This document shows positions 43,675-52,677 of a DNA stretch of 64,000 nt, piece by piece. The notes below the pieces were generated by a model that saw only the letters and a program-made list of their open reading frames with translations, did not search any database and had not been told where the DNA came from. Location: the NCBI GenBank assembly GCA_003210075.1, contig QCNR01000002.1, positions 19,811 to 83,810 on the forward strand, read 5' to 3'. Position 1 is the first letter of the stretch; each line of letters begins with the position of its first letter. A program made the translations under genes and the position numbers. Origin of the DNA: Pelagibacteraceae bacterium AG-426-G09 (GTDB taxonomy: Bacteria > Pseudomonadota > Alphaproteobacteria > Pelagibacterales > Pelagibacteraceae).

Positions 43675-43994
43675 ATATAACTATTAATTATAGTTAATAT
43701 GATAGCAGAAAAAATGGTAGGATAAACTAAGTTTTTTTTTGTTATGTAATAAATCAATATTGCAAAAATTATAACAATAATTCGTGATAAATAAGTAGTA
43801 TCAATAAGGTCCCCATTTGGAAATATAACAACTCTGGAAATTAATGCCGCCAAAGTTGAATAAGCTAAACAATTAAACCATCTGTATATTTTTGAATTTT
43901 CATTAATCTTCATTGATGTAATAACACCAAGAAATCTAGATATATAAGTTGCAAATGATGTTACTATAATTGCTAGAACTATTTCAATTGACAT
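43671..43994 (-). CDS. azlD: AzlD-family branched-chain amino-acid exporter subunit
   Basis: 107 aa, three or four helices, with the AzlD-like YISRFLG and CLAYSTLAALISRVVIFP segments. It pairs with AzlC in the inner membrane to export branched-chain amino acids. Overlaps azlC by 11 bases and the pentapeptide gene by four. Confidence 0.82.
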   Translation of the reverse strand: MSIEIVLAIIVTSFATYISRFLGVITSMKINENSKIYRWFNCLAYSTLAALISRVVIFPNGDLIDTTYLSRIIVIIFAILIYYITKKNLVYPTIFSAIILTIINSYI

Positions 43995-44688
43995 TTTTCT
44001 CTCCTAAAAAAAATCCTATTGTACCTGCAGTAGTGCCCCCTATCAAAATACACCATTCTGGAGAGATTAAATAAAATATTGGACTTAAAATGAAACCTAA
44101 GATAATTGCAATTGAAACACTTTTAGATTTCATAACTCCGATCATGACACACATGAAGTAGATAGGATTAACTATTGCTAATCCAATCATCATATCTTTA
44201 TTCAAATAGTCAGATAAACAATATCCAATTATGGTAGCAAATATTCCAATCAACCAATTTGCTGTACCTATTCCAATCCAAAAATCAATTCTATCTTCTT
44301 TATCAATTTTTTTATAATTATTTTTCATAATTAGCCAAGGAGAAACGGCTACAAAAAAACAAGATATGAAATATTTCCATCTAGGTTGGTTTTTTGTAAT
44401 CAATAATGGCATTAAAGACACTGTCATTGGATACAATCTTGTATTAACCAACCAAACAGCTAAAAAAATATTTAAAAGGGACGCGCCTATTAACATTGAT
44501 TCTACTAATACTAAAGATCCTGGCAGTGCATAAATTAAAAAAGTAGAAAATGCACTTTCTTGTATTGTAAATCCAATATTTTTTAACAAAGCACCTATTG
44601 CAATAAAACTAGCACCTAATGCTATTGCTGGGCTATCTAAACGTTTAATTGAAAATAAACCTTTTAAAAAAATTTTAGAATTGATCAT
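43984..44688 (-). CDS. azlC: AzlC-family branched-chain amino-acid exporter subunit
   Basis: 234 aa. Family segments include GASFIAIGALLKNIGFTIQESAFSTFLIYALPGS and the NTRLYPMTVSLMPLL motif. Permease subunit working with AzlD. It shares one base with livF2, so an exporter is translated directly after a complete importer of the same general substrate class. Confidence 0.85.
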   Translation of the reverse strand: MINSKIFLKGLFSIKRLDSPAIALGASFIAIGALLKNIGFTIQESAFSTFLIYALPGSLVLVESMLIGASLLNIFLAVWLVNTRLYPMTVSLMPLLITKNQPRWKYFISCFFVAVSPWLIMKNNYKKIDKEDRIDFWIGIGTANWLIGIFATIIGYCLSDYLNKDMMIGLAIVNPIYFMCVMIGVMKSKSVSIAIILGFILSPIFYLISPEWCILIGGTTAGTIGFFLGEKNVN

Positions 44689-45473
44689 TACCCACCAAGG
44701 AAAAGTCTACCCACATCTTGATTTTTAAGTAGATCCTCACCTGTGCCTGCTATCGCTGTTTGACCAGACACAAGTACATAACCAATGTCAGCAAACTCCA
44801 ATCCTTTTTTGGCATTTTGTTCAACTAAAATAATAGTCTTTTTTTCGTTTTGTTGTAAATCTCCTAAAATTTCAAAAACCATATCAATATATTTGGGCTC
44901 TAAACCGATTGACGGTTCGTCAACTAAAAGTACCGATGGTTTCATCACCAGAGCTCTAGATATTTCTAATAATCTTCTTTCTCCACCAGATAAAACTTTT
45001 GCAGGTTGATTTCTTCTATTATTAAGTCGCTCATACTTTTGCAAAACTTTCTCTGCTTCCTCAAAAGACTCTTCAGTTTTGTCCTTAATAAAGCCTCCCA
45101 TTAATAAATTTTCTTCAACTGTCATGTCTGGAAAAACTGAATTATCTTGCAAAATATAAGCTATTCCCTCTGATTTAAGTTTTTCTGCAGGTGTTAAATT
45201 TGTAATTTCTCTTCCATCAATCTCTATTTCTCCAGAAAAAATATTTGTAAATCCATAAATTGAATGAAGTATTGTTGATTTACCTGCTCCATTCGGTCCA
45301 ATTAGACATAAAGATTGAGCCCTACTTACAAATAAATCCAAATTATGTAAAATTTCCATTTTACCATAACCAGCTGATAAATTTTTAATTTTTAAATGTA
45401 CATCAGCAGGTGATAACTTTTTCAAATCATCTGCTTTAGGTGCTGCTCCAAGAACCTCATATTGGTTAGACAT
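44688..45473 (-). CDS. livF: amino-acid ABC ATPase LivF (system 2)
   Basis: 261 aa. It has an N-terminal extension of about 28 residues before the ATPase domain. Walker A GPNGAGKST, signature LSGGERRLLEISRAL, Walker B LLVDEPSIGLEP, and LVEQNAKKGL. Shares one base with livG2. Confidence 0.9.
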   Translation of the reverse strand: MSNQYEVLGAAPKADDLKKLSPADVHLKIKNLSAGYGKMEILHNLDLFVSRAQSLCLIGPNGAGKSTILHSIYGFTNIFSGEIEIDGREITNLTPAEKLKSEGIAYILQDNSVFPDMTVEENLLMGGFIKDKTEESFEEAEKVLQKYERLNNRRNQPAKVLSGGERRLLEISRALVMKPSVLLVDEPSIGLEPKYIDMVFEILGDLQQNEKKTIILVEQNAKKGLEFADIGYVLVSGQTAIAGTGEDLLKNQDVGRLFLGG

Positions 45474-46213
45474 TATTGAGCCCCCAAGTATGCATCAATA
45501 ACTCTTTTATCATTTTTAATTTCTTCTGGAGAGCCATTAGCAAGTAATTTACCATGGGCTAAACAGAAAATATTTTCTGCTAATTGCATTATAACTCTCA
45601 TATTATGTTCTATAACTAGAAGAGTAATTCCAAAATCTTGATTAACCTTAATCAATCTATCAATTATACCATTAATTAATGTTGGATTAATTCCTGCTGT
45701 AGGTTCATCAAGGAGCAACATCTCAGGCTCATTCATCAAGGCCATGGCAAGCTCTAATAATTTTTGTTGACCAAACGATAGATCTCCGGCTCTTAACTTT
45801 CTTTTTTGATATAAACCTACAAAGTTAAGTAAATTTTCTGCTTTCTCAATTAATTCTTTAGGTATTTTAGAAAATATCTTTAAAAGACTGTCGTCGCTTC
45901 CTTTATGGCTTATAAGCATATTATCTACACAATTTAATTTTCCATAAATTCTTGTTTGTTGAAATGTTCTGAGTAATCCAAGTTTTGCAATTACTGGAAC
46001 TGGCAATTCAGAAACTTCTTTTCCATTAAATCTTATTGAACCTTTGTCTATTGGATAGGTTCCAACTATAGAATTAAATAATGTAGTTTTACCAGACCCA
46101 TTAGGACCGATTAGTCCAACTATTTTCCCTTTTTCTACAGACATTGAAATATCTACATTGGCCTTTACTCCTCCAAAAGCTTTACTCACATTATTTACCT
46201 CCAAAATACTCAT
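45473..46213 (-). CDS. livG: amino-acid ABC ATPase LivG (system 2)
   Basis: 246 aa. Walker A GPNGSGKTT, signature LSFGQQKLLELAMALM, Walker B LLLDEPTAGINP, and VIEHNMRVI. Overlaps livM2 by four bases. Confidence 0.91.
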   Translation of the reverse strand: MSILEVNNVSKAFGGVKANVDISMSVEKGKIVGLIGPNGSGKTTLFNSIVGTYPIDKGSIRFNGKEVSELPVPVIAKLGLLRTFQQTRIYGKLNCVDNMLISHKGSDDSLLKIFSKIPKELIEKAENLLNFVGLYQKRKLRAGDLSFGQQKLLELAMALMNEPEMLLLDEPTAGINPTLINGIIDRLIKVNQDFGITLLVIEHNMRVIMQLAENIFCLAHGKLLANGSPEEIKNDKRVIDAYLGAQ

Positions 46214-47259
46214 TTTAATTCTACCTGCGCTTTTCGATCTTTTTCATCAACTACTTCTCCAAATTTTTCAGGATATTTTTCTCTCAACCATCCCATAATT
46301 CCTTCGGGGAAATAAATTACTATAATTACAATTAAAACTCCTAATGCAACATATTGCCAACCCAAGAAAAAAGTCCAAAACCCTTCTTTAAAAATATGAA
46401 AGATTGTTGCTCCAATTATTGGTCCCCATAAAGTTCCTTTTCCTCCAAGTATGGCCATCAACACCATGAACACTCCCATTTCTCTTCCATCGAAAGCAAC
46501 ATCGGTTGAGTCTATATACCCAACTAATCCACCCATAATTCCACCGGCTAAACCACAAAAAAAAGCAGATACCATCCAACCAATAATTTTATATTTCATG
46601 GTTTGAATCCCCATCGCCTCAGCTTTATCTTCATTGTCTCTAATTGCGTTCAGGATTAATTTAAATCTTGTTGAATAAATAGCTCTCACTGTAATAAATG
46701 TAAATACAAGTGCAAAAAAACTTAAAAAATAAAAAAATTCTCCTCTAGCTTCTAAACCTCCAACATCAGGAAATGGAGGAGTTGTGAAACCTTGTCCTGC
46801 TCCTATAATTTCTATGCCACCTGAAATTTCTCCAGCGGCAACTCCTAAACCTAAAGTACAAATTGCAAAATAATGACCTCTTAATCCTAGAATTGAATAA
46901 CCAATTAAACCTGCAACAATTGTGGGTACTACTGCTGCAATGACAAGGCCTGCCGCCATACCCTGAAAGAATTGAACTGGAGTATGTACAAAGGTTTTTT
47001 CTCCACCACTTTCTGTCCACTCAGCTAACGGAAAAAACATTCCTACTTGTACAGATGCACACAAGTACATTCCAAGACCATAAAATAATATATTACCAAA
47101 AGTATTGTATCCCATTTCACCACCTTGAATATTCCAGGTAGTAGCTAGAACTATAAGAATACAAAGAATCGATAATTGAACTTTAAATGCAGGAAAAACA
47201 AAGGGGGCAGCTAATCCAAAAATCAATATTCCTAAATATAAGATTAAATTCTTATTCAT
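46210..47259 (-). CDS. livM: amino-acid ABC permease LivM (system 2)
   Basis: 349 aa, eight or more helices. It shows the family's GGEMGYNTFGNILFYGLG region, IRDNEDKAEAMGIQTMKYK (ATPase contact) and GGKGTLWGPIIGA. Shares one base with livH2. Confidence 0.87.
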   Translation of the reverse strand: MNKNLILYLGILIFGLAAPFVFPAFKVQLSILCILIVLATTWNIQGGEMGYNTFGNILFYGLGMYLCASVQVGMFFPLAEWTESGGEKTFVHTPVQFFQGMAAGLVIAAVVPTIVAGLIGYSILGLRGHYFAICTLGLGVAAGEISGGIEIIGAGQGFTTPPFPDVGGLEARGEFFYFLSFFALVFTFITVRAIYSTRFKLILNAIRDNEDKAEAMGIQTMKYKIIGWMVSAFFCGLAGGIMGGLVGYIDSTDVAFDGREMGVFMVLMAILGGKGTLWGPIIGATIFHIFKEGFWTFFLGWQYVALGVLIVIIVIYFPEGIMGWLREKYPEKFGEVVDEKDRKAQVELK

Positions 47260-48152
47260 TATTTCAAATATTCCCGTTTTCTGGATAATTTAAATCTTCT
47301 ATAAACTAAAATTATAACTAACAATAAGAAAACTGACCCAATTCTAAATTCTGTTCCAAGAATATAATCTGCAAATTCTTCAAAAATTCCTAATCCCATT
47401 CCTGATAAGGCTACACCAGGTAAATTTCCTAAACCTGCTACAATTACAATCATAAAAGATCTAATTGTATAAGGTAAACCCATATATGGATGAATAGTAA
47501 AAGTTATTGATATTAATGCACCAGCAACACCACATAACGCTGCATTTATTCCAAATGTTGCCGCATAAACTTTTTCCGTGTCTACACCTAAAATCTTTGC
47601 TGCTCGTGCATTTTGGGCAGTAGCTCTAATAGCGCGACCTAGTTTAGATCTTTTCATGTAAATTACTAAACCAACAGCAAAAACTATACTTACTACTGCT
47701 GAAAATATTTTTGAATTTGGCAATGTTACTGAATTATTAAATAACATAGTCGTACCATAGCCTGAATTTGCAAGAACAACATCTGCACCAAATGCAAAGT
47801 TCATTAATTGCATAAATAAAATGCTAATTCCAAAGGTAGCTAAGATTGAGATGAATAAATCTCTATCAACAACTTTATTAATTACTAATTTATAAATTCC
47901 TATTCCGACAAAATACATTATGATTGGAGAAACAATTACTCCCCACCCCGGATGAATTCCATATAAATACATAAAATAAGCAATGTATCCACCAAGTATT
48001 ACTAGATCACCTTGAGCAATATTAATAATATTCATCACGCCCCATTGAAGAGCCATTCCGTATGCTATAAGTGCAAATAATATTCCTAATAATAAACCAT
48101 CAAGCAATGCTTGAACAGTTAACATTGGAACTTGAAAAACTAAAAAATCCAT
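47259..48152 (-). CDS. livH: amino-acid ABC permease LivH (system 2)
   Basis: 297 aa. Segments NIAQGDLVILGGYIAY, IRATAQNARAAKILGVDTEKVYA and AGLGNLPGVALSG are typical of LivH. It is separated from livK2 by a perfect palindromic terminator, suggesting a lower level than the binding protein. Confidence 0.88.
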   Translation of the reverse strand: MDFLVFQVPMLTVQALLDGLLLGILFALIAYGMALQWGVMNIINIAQGDLVILGGYIAYFMYLYGIHPGWGVIVSPIIMYFVGIGIYKLVINKVVDRDLFISILATFGISILFMQLMNFAFGADVVLANSGYGTTMLFNNSVTLPNSKIFSAVVSIVFAVGLVIYMKRSKLGRAIRATAQNARAAKILGVDTEKVYAATFGINAALCGVAGALISITFTIHPYMGLPYTIRSFMIVIVAGLGNLPGVALSGMGLGIFEEFADYILGTEFRIGSVFLLLVIILVYRRFKLSRKREYLK

Positions 48153-48176
48153 CTTTAGATATTACTTGTAAAAAAA

Positions 48177-48202
48177 ATGCCCCCATAGATCTATGGGGGC
48201 AT
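48177..48202 (-). terminator. palindromic hairpin between livK2 and livH2
   Basis: ATGCCCCCATAGATCTATGGGGGCAT is a perfect 26-base palindrome. On the minus strand it is followed by seven U residues, so it works as an intrinsic terminator with read-through into livH2. Confidence 0.9.
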
Positions 48203-48215
48203 AAGTTAATTATTT

Positions 48216-49454
48216 TTATCTTTCAGACCACTTAGGAATTGGGTGAATTAATTCTGCTGAAGCCCATTTTAATGGAGCTACAACTTTATTTTCACATTTT
48301 CCTGCATCATCACACATTACTTGGAAAAGTACCATAGGCTTATCGACATTCTGACCTCCTGGTGCAAACTTGATATTTCCATAAAATGTTTGCATGTTAG
48401 TTGCTGCAAGTGCATCTCTTACTTTTTTTTGGTCAAAAGAATTAGCTCTTTCAAAAGCATCTTTAAAAACCAATAGTGCAGCTGAAGATTCTGCTGATTG
48501 ATATGGTGGATCATATCCAAATTCTTTTTCAAAATCTGCGGCATATGTCATTCCATCTTTAAAGAAATCATCTTTATAAGTTAGCGTCTTATGCCATTGG
48601 GATGCACATAAAGCATATTGAGAATTCTTACCATGTTGTTTGGAAAGTTTAGCAGCATCACAATGAGTCATTGCTAACATTGGAACATCAACTTTCATTT
48701 CAGCTATTTGCCTAATCGCTGTCAATGCACCTTTGGTATGACCTGAAACCACTAAAACATCAGGCTTAACAGCTTTAACTTTTGCTAAAGTTGCAGCCAT
48801 ATCGTTAAGTTCTTTTGGTAGTTTATCATCTATTACGATTTCAGAACCAGTTCTTTCCGCTGCATCTAAAATACCTAATCTAACATCTTGTGAAAAGGCA
48901 TCTTGCTCAAAAGCTTGAGCAATTCTTACACCTTTGCCTCCATTTAGTTCTACGGCTGTCTCAATAGCTACATCAAGATATAAATTAGCCGGAGCTAAAA
49001 CGGCAAAAAGATATTTATAACCTTTTGTAAACAAAGATCTTGAAGCACCATTTGCTTCTACCATTGGAACTCCATATTTTTCTGTCACAGGTGCAATTGC
49101 TTTAGTTAATCCTGAACTATATGGTCCAAGCATAAACTCAACACCGTCTTGTGAAATTAATCTTTCCGCAAGTTGTGCAGCTCTTTTAGGATTTGATTCA
49201 TCATCATAATAAATAATGTCAAATTTGTAAGTTTTTCCTCCAACTTTAATACCGCCCATGCTGTTAATTCTATCAACGGCCATATTATAACCGTTTTGAG
49301 TATGAACACCATTAGATGAATATTTTCCTGTTAAAGAAATTGCGGCACCTAATATAATCTTATCACCTACTACTTTTGCTAATGAAACAACAGAAGTTGA
49401 AAATAAAATTGCTATCGCAGAAAAAAATGTAATTAAAATGTTTCTTATTTTCAT
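48216..49454 (-). CDS. livK: amino-acid-type ABC solute-binding protein (system 2)
   Basis: 412 aa. Signal peptide (cut near VVSLAKVVGDK), then the LivK-like fold: DKIILGAAISLTGKYSSNG, YYDDESNPKRAAQLAERLI, and GPYSSGLTKAI. Four Cys (CDAA, CASQ, CDDAGKC) near the second lobe could form disulfides in the periplasm. First gene of the livKHMGF-azlCD operon. It is more divergent from livK1 than an ortholog would be, so the ligand is probably different. Confidence 0.87.
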   Translation of the reverse strand: MKIRNILITFFSAIAILFSTSVVSLAKVVGDKIILGAAISLTGKYSSNGVHTQNGYNMAVDRINSMGGIKVGGKTYKFDIIYYDDESNPKRAAQLAERLISQDGVEFMLGPYSSGLTKAIAPVTEKYGVPMVEANGASRSLFTKGYKYLFAVLAPANLYLDVAIETAVELNGGKGVRIAQAFEQDAFSQDVRLGILDAAERTGSEIVIDDKLPKELNDMAATLAKVKAVKPDVLVVSGHTKGALTAIRQIAEMKVDVPMLAMTHCDAAKLSKQHGKNSQYALCASQWHKTLTYKDDFFKDGMTYAADFEKEFGYDPPYQSAESSAALLVFKDAFERANSFDQKKVRDALAATNMQTFYGNIKFAPGGQNVDKPMVLFQVMCDDAGKCENKVVAPLKWASAELIHPIPKWSER

Positions 49455-49545
49455 TTTTTTTTCTCCTCTTAATAAATTTATTAATTAATACATTTAATAT
49501 AAAAATTATTTTTTTTTCAAGTATGCGTAATGTGTAAACAATAAG

Positions 49546-50160
49546 TTAATACTGTTCGGTAACTGCGATAATAATTGCTATAATGATTAATACACACGCT
49601 GAAATTGAATTTATTACCCTAGGGTTTGTTTTTATCCATGATATTAATTTATTTGCAAGTAAAGCGTACCCTACTAAAGAAATAAAATCTAAAAGCATAT
49701 AAGTTAAAATTAAAATAAAAAATTGAATAATAAAATTCCCAGAGAAATCAATAAACTGTGGAAAGATAAATGGAAAAAACATCCAAGCCTTTGGGCTAGT
49801 TCCTGCAACTAGAAAACCGTCTTTAAAAAAGGAAAAAAAACTTTTTGATATAAAATTTTTTGAATTTATTTCCCTTGGTCTACTTTTATAAATATCATAA
49901 GCTAAATAACTTAAATATATTACCCCTATCCATTTAAAAGTTTTTAGAAACAACGGGTTATCAGAAAAAAAAGATCCAATTACAAAAATAACCAAAGTTG
50001 CTTGTATAAAATTCGCAGTTACATCACCTAAGGCAGTCCAAATACAATTTCTTACACCGTAATTCATAGAATAAGAAATAATAACTATTCTTGGAGTGCC
50101 AGGTGTAATGAATAAGAAAATTATAATTTGTAAAAAAAGTATAAAATCTAGGGGAAGCAT
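49546..50160 (-). CDS. LysE/RhtB-family exporter
   Basis: 204 aa, about six helices, with the family TPGTPRIVIISYSMNYG replacing the usual PGPN (here PGTP), then the GDVTANFIQ segment. Inner-membrane exporter of an unidentified amino acid. A large inverted repeat ends eight bases before its ATG. Second LysE-type gene of the window. Confidence 0.8.
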   Translation of the reverse strand: MLPLDFILFLQIIIFLFITPGTPRIVIISYSMNYGVRNCIWTALGDVTANFIQATLVIFVIGSFFSDNPLFLKTFKWIGVIYLSYLAYDIYKSRPREINSKNFISKSFFSFFKDGFLVAGTSPKAWMFFPFIFPQFIDFSGNFIIQFFILILTYMLLDFISLVGYALLANKLISWIKTNPRVINSISACVLIIIAIIIAVTEQY

Positions 50161-50167
50161 TTTTCAC

Positions 50168-50216
50168 AGATAGTCCTAATTAACCGGGAGCTAAAAATGG
50201 CTTAGTAGGACTATCT
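50168..50216. repeat. 11-bp inverted repeat in lysE/TIGR03643 divergent gap
   Basis: AGATAGTCCTA (50168-50178) and TAGGACTATCT (50206-50216) are perfect inverses around a 27-base centre that is G+C-richer than its surroundings (CCGGGAGC). On the minus strand the transcript could fold an 11-bp stem, an internal loop, then AGCC/GGUU, with a 13-base loop, ending seven bases before the lysE start codon. It is either a regulatory RNA hairpin or a protein operator for one or both divergent genes. The remaining gap up to 50273 shows nothing more. Confidence 0.6.
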
Positions 50217-50273
50217 ATAAATCATAATAACACAATATTATAAAATTTGCATTATTGATTTTTTTAAGATTTA

Positions 50274-50576
50274 TTGAATTTTATGAAAAAATCTAAGACC
50301 CCAGAGACCCGCGTCAAAAATCCAGAGCCAAATAATAAGAGTCCCGATTGGGTGATTTGGGCTGCCTGGGCAGACCGAATTACTTTTGAGGAAATCAAGA
50401 AAAAAACTGGAAAGTCAGAATCTGATGTTATTAAAATAATGAGAAGGAGTCTCAAGCCGTCATCATTTAGACTTTGGAGAGAGAGAGCAAAAAGAAAAAG
50501 TATAAAGCATCGAAAAAAATTTATTTTACAAAGGAAAAATCTAAGAAAAAAAATTAATAAAAACGATTTTATTTAA
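50274..50576 (+). CDS. TIGR03643 family protein
   Basis: 100 aa. Small basic protein with the conserved core KSPDWVIWAAWADRITFEEIKKKTGKSESDVIKIMR, which looks like a helix-turn-helix, then SFRLWRERAK and a Lys/Arg tail. Probable nucleic-acid contact, function unknown. The last eight bases overlap the convergent TlpA-like gene. Confidence 0.78.
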   Translation: MNFMKKSKTPETRVKNPEPNNKSPDWVIWAAWADRITFEEIKKKTGKSESDVIKIMRRSLKPSSFRLWRERAKRKSIKHRKKFILQRKNLRKKINKNDFI

Positions 50577-51099
50577 TAGAGTTTAACCAAGAAATAAATT
50601 TTTTGTCTGAAAAATCTAAACTTCCAGAAATTCTTGCAATCATTTCTTTATTTTTATTAAAAATAATAGTTGTAGGAACACCTCTTAATGCAAATACTTT
50701 AACTAATTTTAATCCTTCATCAAAATATGTATTTAAATTTTTAATATTTAGCTCTTTATAAAATTTATCAGTATTAATAAGATTTTTTTCCTCCATATTT
50801 ATTGGAAAAATAAAAATTCCTTCTTTTGCTTGAAGTTTGTCTAAAGATGGCATTTCATCTCTGCAAGGAGCACACCAAGTTGCCCAAAAATTTAATATAT
50901 AAATTTGATCGGTGTTAATTAAATTTAAGTCTAATTTATTACCGTTTCTATCTTGAAAAATAATTTCTTTATAAATTTTTGGTTTTTCTAGAACTAAAAT
51001 GTTTTTAAATGGTGGTTTTTCTTTACTTAATGCGACATTGAAGAATAAAATATTAAGTATTATTAAATAGTTTATTAATTTCATAAATTTTAATAGCAC
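50569..51099 (-). CDS. TlpA-like thiol:disulfide oxidoreductase
   Basis: 176 aa. N-terminal signal/anchor helix (LINYLIILNILFFNVALS), then a thioredoxin fold with FWATWCAPCRDEMP redox site and the cis-Pro segment RGVPTTIIFN. Periplasmic, typical of TlpA/ResA proteins that keep cytochrome or copper-site cysteines reduced. Divergent from the glutaredoxin gene (53-bp gap). Confidence 0.87.
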   Translation of the reverse strand: MLLKFMKLINYLIILNILFFNVALSKEKPPFKNILVLEKPKIYKEIIFQDRNGNKLDLNLINTDQIYILNFWATWCAPCRDEMPSLDKLQAKEGIFIFPINMEEKNLINTDKFYKELNIKNLNTYFDEGLKLVKVFALRGVPTTIIFNKNKEMIARISGSLDFSDKKFISWLNSIK

Positions 51100-51152
51100 T
51101 AATAAGATAAAAATATAGTGGAAAAAAAATATTTTATAATTTTATAAGTTAC

Positions 51153-51407
51153 ATGAAAACTATTACAGTTTATTCAGGCCCATTGTGTAATTTTTGTGAG
51201 GCAGCAAAAAGATTATTAGCAAGAAATAACCTATCATATAAAGAAATAGATATATCAAAAGAGATTGGATTAAGAGATGAAATGATAAAAAAAGCCAATG
51301 GTATGAGAACTATTCCCCAAATATTTTTTGATGATCATCATGTTGGTGGTTATGTTGAATTAAGAGAGCTTGAAAAAAATGGAGAGCTTAATAATCTTCT
51401 TAAATAA
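51153..51407 (+). CDS. grxC: glutaredoxin (GrxC type)
   Basis: 84 aa, complete. Redox site GPLCNFCEAA (CNFC where CPYC is common), TIPQIFFDDHHVGGYVEL carrying the cis-Pro and glutathione-binding GG. Cytoplasmic glutathione-dependent reductase. Ends one base before the convergent msrB. Confidence 0.88.
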   Translation: MKTITVYSGPLCNFCEAAKRLLARNNLSYKEIDISKEIGLRDEMIKKANGMRTIPQIFFDDHHVGGYVELRELEKNGELNNLLK

Positions 51408-51779
51408 CTAATTCTTTGGTTTAAAAATTAAGCACACACCGTTGTTACAATATCTTTTGCCAGTAGGTTTAGGCCCGTCGTCAAATATATGGCCATGATG
51501 ACCACCACAATTTTTGCAATGATATTCTGTTCTTGCATAACCTAATAAATAATCTGTTTTAGTTTCAAATACTTTAGGTAAGGATTGATAAAAAGATGGC
51601 CATCCAGATCCACTTTCATATTTAGTATTTGACTCAAATAGTTTTGCATCACAATTTGCACAATAATACGAGCCTTCCCGTTTCTCATGATTTAATTCAC
51701 TAGTACCAGGTGGTTCTGTGCCTTCCTCAAAAAAAACTAGTTTTTGTTCTGGAGTTAAATTTGGATTTTTTTTAGTCAT
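51408..51779 (-). CDS. msrB: peptide-methionine (R)-S-oxide reductase
   Basis: 123 aa. The two zinc-binding CxxC pairs are in YYCANCDAKL and YHCKNCGGHHGH. SGSGWPSF and the catalytic Cys in KRYCNNGVCLIF are in place. Repairs oxidised methionine. Last gene of the dadA-to-HDAC unit, four bases after the HDAC-like gene. Confidence 0.93.
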   Translation of the reverse strand: MTKKNPNLTPEQKLVFFEEGTEPPGTSELNHEKREGSYYCANCDAKLFESNTKYESGSGWPSFYQSLPKVFETKTDYLLGYARTEYHCKNCGGHHGHIFDDGPKPTGKRYCNNGVCLIFKPKN

Positions 51780-51783
51780 AAAA

Positions 51784-52677
51784 TTATATTATTTCAGCAC
51801 ATGATTTATGCAACATAGAATGTAATTCAATTAATTTATTAAAATCTTTATTATATCCTCCTCCTAATACTCCACATAAGGGTACTCTTTTTTGATAAAA
51901 ATTATTAATTACAATTTGGTCTCTAGTTTTTATTCCTTCATCAGTGATTTTCAATTTTCCTAATCTATCTTCATGATGAATATCAACTCCTGCTATGTAG
52001 TATACAAAATCAAAATTTTCTTCATTCAAATAAAATATATATTTCTTTAAAATTTCTAGATATTTTTTATCCTCAAGATTATCCTCTAATTCTACATCTA
52101 GATCACTTTGTGTCTTTTTTGCTGGATAGTTAGATTTACAATGCATGCTAAAAGTAAAAACAGAATTATCATCCTTAAAAATGTCTGCAGTTCCATTCCC
52201 TTGATGAACATCCAAATCTAAAATTAATATTTTTCTTGCGTATCCTTTATTTTGTAAATATCTAGCACCGACAGCAACATCATTAAAAACACAAAAACCT
52301 GCACCTTCGTTATAACTTGCATGGTGACTTCCTCCAGCTGTATTACATGCAAGCCCTGAATTGATTGCAAGTTTACTGGCAAGAACTGTACCACCTGTTG
52401 CAACAAATGATCGTTGAACAACACTATCATTTAATGGAAATCCAATTTTCTTTTGACTTGAATGATCTAAAGTTTTGTTTTGAACACTTGTGATGTAATC
52501 TTTAGAATGAGCCCGATTTAATGTTTCAAAAGAACATGGTTTTGGCACAAAAAACTTTTTTACAATATTTTTTTCCTTAAGATGATTAGCTAATTTGCCA
52601 AATTTTTTTATAGGAAATTTACTGTCTTCATTTATTTGAGCAACATACTTGGGATGGTTGACTATTGGTAACTCCAT
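51784..52677 (-). CDS. histone deacetylase/acetoin-utilisation family deacetylase
   Basis: 297 aa. Zinc/active-site motifs in order: AGGSHHASYNEGAGFCVFND, DLDVHQGNGT, FSMHCKSNYP, AGVDIHHEDRLG and GVLGGGYN, so all key His/Asp/Tyr residues are kept. Bacterial members remove acyl groups from polyamines or other amines. It shares one base with the hydroxyacid dehydrogenase gene. Its genuine substrate is unknown. Confidence 0.9.
   Translation of the reverse strand: MELPIVNHPKYVAQINEDSKFPIKKFGKLANHLKEKNIVKKFFVPKPCSFETLNRAHSKDYITSVQNKTLDHSSQKKIGFPLNDSVVQRSFVATGGTVLASKLAINSGLACNTAGGSHHASYNEGAGFCVFNDVAVGARYLQNKGYARKILILDLDVHQGNGTADIFKDDNSVFTFSMHCKSNYPAKKTQSDLDVELEDNLEDKKYLEILKKYIFYLNEENFDFVYYIAGVDIHHEDRLGKLKITDEGIKTRDQIVINNFYQKRVPLCGVLGGGYNKDFNKLIELHSMLHKSCAEII

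Noticed and set aside
48177-48202. Perfect palindrome as a regulator operator
   Set aside because: The U-tract on the minus strand and its position just after livK2 fit an intrinsic terminator better.
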